Of a DNA stretch of 34,984 bases, positions 31,400 to 34,984 are shown in pieces. How positions within the stretch are numbered: the stretch's first letter is position 1; every line of letters begins with the position of its first letter. A program made the position numbers and the translations under genes. Source of the DNA: Sphaerosporella brunnea. Taxonomy: Eukaryota > Ascomycota > Pezizomycetes > Pezizales > Pyronemataceae. Location: contig VXIS01000363.1 in NCBI GenBank assembly GCA_008704415.1, forward strand, positions 10,001 to 44,984, given 5' to 3'. The notes below the pieces were generated by a model that searched no databases, was not told where the DNA came from, and was given only the letters and a program-made list of their open reading frames with translations.

Positions 31400-32944
31400 A
31401 TGAACATCTTCATACTCAGGTCCGAAGACGGCAAACCGCTGAAGCTCGATGCAGCTGTGAGTTACTCCAACAACTAGAGCGTCACGGCCCGAGACGAGAA
31501 CCGCAACCACTCAGCGAACCAAACCTGAAAACCTCAGCGCAAAGCAGCCGCGGTGGGCAGAGGAAACCTTGGAAGCGCTGGCTGTGTCTTGGAGGTTTCG
31601 GCATAAGTTCCGTCTCCTCTAACTGGCACAAAATCCTCGGCTTCGCCTGGATTTTGAGTCAGGGCGATTCTCGAATAGGGCCGGGCCACAAAACTTGAGC
31701 GTCTCATGCGCAAGCCACTAACACGCGACTCCGCATAGGCCGACATCGAAGCCCACATCGCGGCGCTCAAAGCCAATGATGACGTAGAGGAGATTCGGCT
31801 GGGCGGTAACACTTTGGGCGTAGAAGCATGCAAAGCTCTTGCGGAAGTTCTGAAAACCAAGAAGAACCTCCAGGTTTGTAGCCTGTCGACGGATCCTTGC
31901 ATATCGCGCTAATGTGAGAGGCAGATCTTCAACGCCGCTGATATTTTCACGGGCCGCCTCATCTCCGAGATCCCCGATGCACTCACGACGCTATTGACCG
32001 CCCTTCTCACTTTACCAAAGCTCCACACCGTCGACCTTTCGGATAATGCTTTTGGCGGTCGTCTGGCGGAACCGCTAAAGGACTTCTACTCCAAGGCTGG
32101 TCCCCTGCGCCACCTGCTCCTCAACAACAACGGTCTCGGCCCCGCTGGTGGTTCAATCGTCGCAAACGCCATCACAGATCTTGCCGCTGTCAAGGCCGCA
32201 GATCCTTCGCTGCCACCTTTGGAAACCATCGTCTGCGGTCGTAACCGTCTTGAGGATGGTTCCATGGATGCATGGTCCGCCGCGTATGCCGCGCACAAGA
32301 CCTTGAAGACTGTCAAGATGATGCAAAACGGAATCCGGCCGACGGGTATCAACAAGCTTCTACGAGATGGTCTGGCGCACTGTGTTGAGCTGGTGCACCT
32401 CGATCTGCAAGACAATACCTTCACCCTTGAGGGCGCTCAGGCGCTTGCCAGCGTCGTCACGGGCTGGAGCAAGATTGAGGCGCTATGTGTGGGCGATTGT
32501 TTACTGTCCGCGCGGGGCGGTGTGCTGCTTGGAAAGGCGCTGAACCTGCAGAAAACTGCGGAGCTGAAGAAGCTGAGCCTCCAATACAATGAAATCGACA
32601 TCAAGGGCGCCAAGGCTATCCACACGGCGATTTTGAACGGATTGCCCAACCTGGAGATTCTGGAGCTCAACGGCAACAAGTTTTCCGAGGAGGACCCTCT
32701 CGTTGACGAGATCCGTGAGCTGTTCTCGGACCGAGGCTTTGAAGGTCTTGATAGTCTGAGCGACATGGAGGAGGAGAGTGATGAGGAGGAGGAAGACGAA
32801 GAATTTGAAGAAGAGGAGCAGGAGAAAGCGGAACGCGTCCTCAAGGAAGCCGGTCATGCCGAAGCGCAGAACGTGCCCCAGGAAAAGGACAAGAAGGTCG
32901 AGGACCTTGCAGAACTCTTCGGTGCAACTAAGATCAGCGCATAG
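31400..32944 (+). CDS. RNA1: Ran GTPase-activating protein Rna1
   Basis: RanGAP stimulates GTP hydrolysis by Ran in the cytoplasm and so drives nuclear import and export. Three exons: 31400-31456, 31739-31873 and 31925-32944 (403 aa; introns 282 and 51 nt). The start gives MNIFILRSEDGKPLKLDAA, then DIEAHIAALKANDDVEEIRLGGNTLG, VEACKALAEVL and IFNAADIFTGRLISEIP. The last block carries the family's key Arg region for GTP hydrolysis. Leucine-rich repeats follow (LHTVDLSDNAFG, LRHLLLNNNGLGP, LVHLDLQDNTFT, LKKLSLQYNEID, LEILELNGNKFS). An acidic tail (residues about 340-370, DMEEESDEEEEDEEF and more) is typical of Rna1. The length matches fungal RanGAPs. A Mutator-like element lies 305 bp upstream. 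The gene appears intact. Confidence 0.94.
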
Positions 32945-33230
32945 AGCAAGAGTGGTAGTTCATTTCATGTTGCGTTGGGTTTCATCTTTGGAGTTTTGGT
33001 AGATCGTTTTGCAACTGTTGGCCATTTACTCAGTAGTTGCTGTTCAGAAGTCACGGGTTCCCTACATATTCCTACATACTTAGTTTTACATCGGCTGTGT
33101 AGATTACATACAGTAAATATTTCTTATGCTTCGTCATCCAAGCCCTTGGTTGAACCCAGACTTCTAAAGAAGCCGTCAAATACTGTTTGTCTGTCTATTG
33201 ATCGGCAGACGGATGATTAAACCATAAGGC

Positions 33231-33638
33231 TTAAGGGACCCTAGTAACGCAGAGCTTGAATCTAATCCCCAATCGACTCATCATCATTTCCCTGAACGCC
33301 GGAACAGATCTCATGAGTTCGACAACCCTTACCCGAGTGGAAAGCTCAAAAGAATGCATCGTTTCTACGGTCATAGGACCTGGTTTGGACACAATGGGTG
33401 AGATCGTGAGGCGAAAGACTCCCCTCCTGCAGCCTATTCGCTTGAAAGACCAGCGCAGAAGCCGGTCATCCACAAAGCGCTGAGCGAGCTGCTTCCCCCG
33501 GAGCAGATAATCACCAATTCGCAGTGCCGGCTGTGCAGAAAAGCCACAGCGCTGGGTGAGAGCACACCTGCTACTGCGGGTTATTGGAATGCACCCGTTG
33601 TACGATCTAGCTAGCGTAATCCACTTTTGCGGTGTCAT
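33231..33638 (-). CDS. Possible small unknown protein (135 codons)
   Basis: This is an uninterrupted minus-strand frame from an ATG (33638) to a stop at 33231. It includes stretches such as ALRIGDYLLRGKQLAQRFV and HSFELSTRVRVVELMRSVP that are not low-complexity. I recognise no domain. It lies between RNA1 (convergent) and a MITE whose edge is 16 bp upstream of the start codon. It could be a remnant of a longer gene, a real small gene, or a chance frame. Confidence 0.28.
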   Translation of the reverse strand: MTPQKWITLARSYNGCIPITRSSRCALTQRCGFSAQPALRIGDYLLRGKQLAQRFVDDRLLRWSFKRIGCRRGVFRLTISPIVSKPGPMTVETMHSFELSTRVRVVELMRSVPAFREMMMSRLGIRFKLCVTRVP

Positions 33639-33654
33639 TAGAAGATAGGCCTAC

Positions 33655-33773
33655 TACCGCATAAACTCGCGAACAAGAGACTGGGCTAAGTCACTGCGCC
33701 ATGTAGGCTTAGTGACTTTGCCACATGGCGCAGTGACTTAGCCCCAGTCTCTTGTTCGCGAGTTTATGCGGTA
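33655..33773. mobile_element. TA-flanked palindromic MITE (copy 3)
   Basis: This 119-bp element is a near-perfect foldback. The left arm begins TACCGCATAAACTCGCG at 33655 and the right arm ends with its complement at 33773. The 50-bp arms differ by only one base (a G-run indel). The loop of about 18 bases repeats the core motif (GGCTTAGTGACTTTGCC). The arm core GGCGCAGTGACTTAGCC matches the element at 1668-1808 at 16 of 17 bases. TA is present at both edges. Its near-perfect arms suggest it is the youngest copy here. Confidence 0.9.
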
Positions 33774-34432
33774 CAGCATACCAGAGCACTAGCGATGACA
33801 TGGAGACATCATTTCTTCCTCGACAGCATCATGAAACGCACCGAAAGCGCATGAATGGCTCGTTCCTGGGGCTGCTGGAAGGGATCTCGAGTGCAGCAGC
33901 TACAGCCAGAAGTTATTAATTGCCTGGCAAATTTGGCTTACCAGCCTCTAAACGTTTTCAGAAAAATATATGGGTTTTTTATTTTGTAATCATCACAAAA
34001 ACAAGAAAAACTCCGTATATTTAGTCTTTTGGTTGAACCAGGTTGTTGGTTGCATTAAGTTCCTTCGAAGTCACCCAGAAGCACTCGGTCCGCACCTGTC
34101 AAACTGCTTGAGTTATCTGGGGACAGAAACCCTAACCCATGCGCACCCTACCAAAAAAGTTCCACCGAGGATAATATCGTGAAATCTCCACTTCTTTGTG
34201 CCCAAAGGCCCGAGGGGGCTCTCGGCCTCAATTTGAGCTCAAGAACGGATTTTCGGGGTGAAAGAGAGTGAAGAAATCGATTTTTCGTTGCATACCGTAT
34301 TAACTCGCTTAAGAGACACCCCTCTAAAAATAGTAAGCGTGGGCCCAGACGCCATTTTAGTGCGCCAAGACGCCAAGATGGGTGCTAAAGTCCCTCACCA
34401 GTTGATGGTAGAAGCCGCCAAACAACATATCC

Positions 34433-34813
34433 ATGGGTTTTGACCCGGACCGCGACTACAACCCAAAAGAGCGCCTGAAATTGGCAGTGGAAATGTATTT
34501 TGCCGAACAAAAGGATCTTGAGCCCGGGAAAAAACCAAATATTGCTAAGCTTTCCTGAGATTTCAAGGTACCAGCATCGTCTATTCGAAACCATGTTTTG
34601 CATCCGGAAAGGAAGCCAAAGTTTAGTGGCGAAGTAATACCAGCACAGCAGAACCTGTTTCCCACAGAGGAGCGAGCACTGCTTGACCGATGTATGGTCA
34701 AAACACTTGCCAATGCGATACTCTGGCGGCGGCTCCCCGGCCAGAAAATAATAGAGCCGTGTTACATTCCTTGTCTTTTTCTATGTAGCAGTAAACTACC
34801 CTTCTTCATTTGA
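34433..34813 (+). pseudogene. Broken N-terminus of a pogo/Fot1-like transposase
   Basis: One frame from ATG 34433 gives MGFDPDRDYNPKERLKLAVE, then KKPNIAKLS, a TGA at 34556-34558, and DFKVPASSIRNHV. After a linker comes LFPTEERALLDRCM. This layout, a psq-type helix-turn-helix (normally KxxNIxxLSRxFxVPxSTLR) followed by the start of a CENP-B-type helix-turn-helix (LTPEEExALL), is that of pogo/Fot1 transposases, which cut and paste DNA at TA targets. The TGA replaces the Arg codon expected there (CGA to TGA). After about 34700 family likeness is lost (ILWRRLPGQKII) and the frame ends at 34813. No DDE catalytic domain is in the window, so the fragment is inactive here. Confidence 0.6.
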
Positions 34814-34855
34814 GCGCGCCGTGTTGCATTTCTTGTCTTTTTTTCCATGTAGTAA
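34754..34855 (+). repeat. Two imperfect ~40-bp tandem copies
   Basis: A unit beginning near GCCGTGTTACATTCC and ending in ATGTAGCAGTAA (about 34754-34794) recurs as GCCGTGTTGCATTTC ... ATGTAGTAA (about 34817-34855). The spacing is about 61 bp, with a few substitutions and small indels. It lies inside the broken transposon, just where its transposase likeness ends. Confidence 0.6.
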
Positions 34856-34984
34856 GCGCGTTGTAGCTGTCTAGCACGGGGGCAGGCGGGCGACCTTACT
34901 GCTTTAGGCATAGAGTCGATCACATGACTTTCGGACGCGCTGCCATTTCGGACAAAAGGGTTTAGCGTGACAGGGGGGTCATAC

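Larger units (their letters stand above)
34293..34984 (+). mobile_element. Left part of a longer TA-ended DNA transposon of the same family (runs off the window)
   Basis: It starts TACCGTATTAACTCGC, then AAGAGACACCCC. This shares the TACCGnAT..ACTCGC...AAGAGAC pattern with the ends of the three MITEs. A transposase-like frame begins 140 bp inside. The right end is not in the window. This is the only copy here with coding content, so it may be related to the element that mobilised the MITEs. Confidence 0.65.

Noticed and set aside
1..34984. A gene cluster or novel multi-gene system
   Set aside because: The intact genes are unrelated housekeeping functions on mixed strands with separate promoters. 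No shared pathway or defence or biosynthetic signature was visible.

Overview
This window is nuclear DNA of a filamentous ascomycete (Pezizomycotina). The genes are split by many short introns of about 49-80 nt, with GTATGT/GTAAGT-type donors, GCTGAC/GCTAAC-type branch sites and AG acceptors. The intergenic DNA is compact, and the gene content is typical of these fungi: three LIM domains plus RhoGAP, a double-UBC ubiquitin-conjugating enzyme, and a Yap-like bZIP. I cannot fix the genus; a eurotiomycete-like relative is only a guess. No rRNA, tRNA, CRISPR or bacterial-type operon was found.

Layout. 1-167 is the 3' end of an unidentified gene. 314-2139 is a decayed block. It holds a TA-flanked MITE (314-570), a NUFIP1-like CCCH-protein pseudogene on the minus strand (571-1511), a second, nearly fully palindromic MITE (1668-1808), and a COA3-like gene whose inferred splice acceptor is lost (1824-2139). 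After this come ten genes that I could assemble exon by exon with consistent reading phase: PTA1/symplekin (+, 2746-5546), a She3-like coiled-coil protein (+, 6423-8489), a UPF0052/CofD-like protein (-, 9214-10720), exocyst SEC10 (-, 11267-14049), a double-UBC E2 enzyme (-, 14525-16492), the LIM-RhoGAP LRG1 (+, 18487-22575), a TAF3-like histone-fold protein (-, 24754-25305), a Yap-like bZIP factor (-, 25716-27288), a UBE3D/HECT_2-type E2-binding E3 (-, 28179-29759) and the Ran GTPase-activating protein RNA1 (+, 31400-32944).

Mobile DNA lies at both ends. Upstream of RNA1 is a 702-bp non-autonomous element with 116-118-bp terminal inverted repeats and an exact 9-bp target-site duplication, which is a Mutator-like signature. 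Downstream of RNA1 is a third copy of the TA-flanked MITE family (33655-33773). Beyond it is a longer element with the same terminal sequence (34293 to the window edge), which carries a broken pogo/Fot1-like transposase start. That element is the best candidate here for a relative of the parent of the small MITEs.

The genes do not form a pathway. They are housekeeping functions in ordinary fungal order: mRNA 3'-end processing, exocytosis, ubiquitin transfer, Rho signalling, transcription and nuclear transport. I saw no biosynthetic cluster or defence system. The points most worth checking are the decayed NUFIP/COA3 pair bracketed by MITEs, the MITE family with its possible parent element, the Mutator-like element in the RNA1 upstream region, and two in-frame microexons (12 and 13 nt) that split the E2 catalytic motif and the bZIP.
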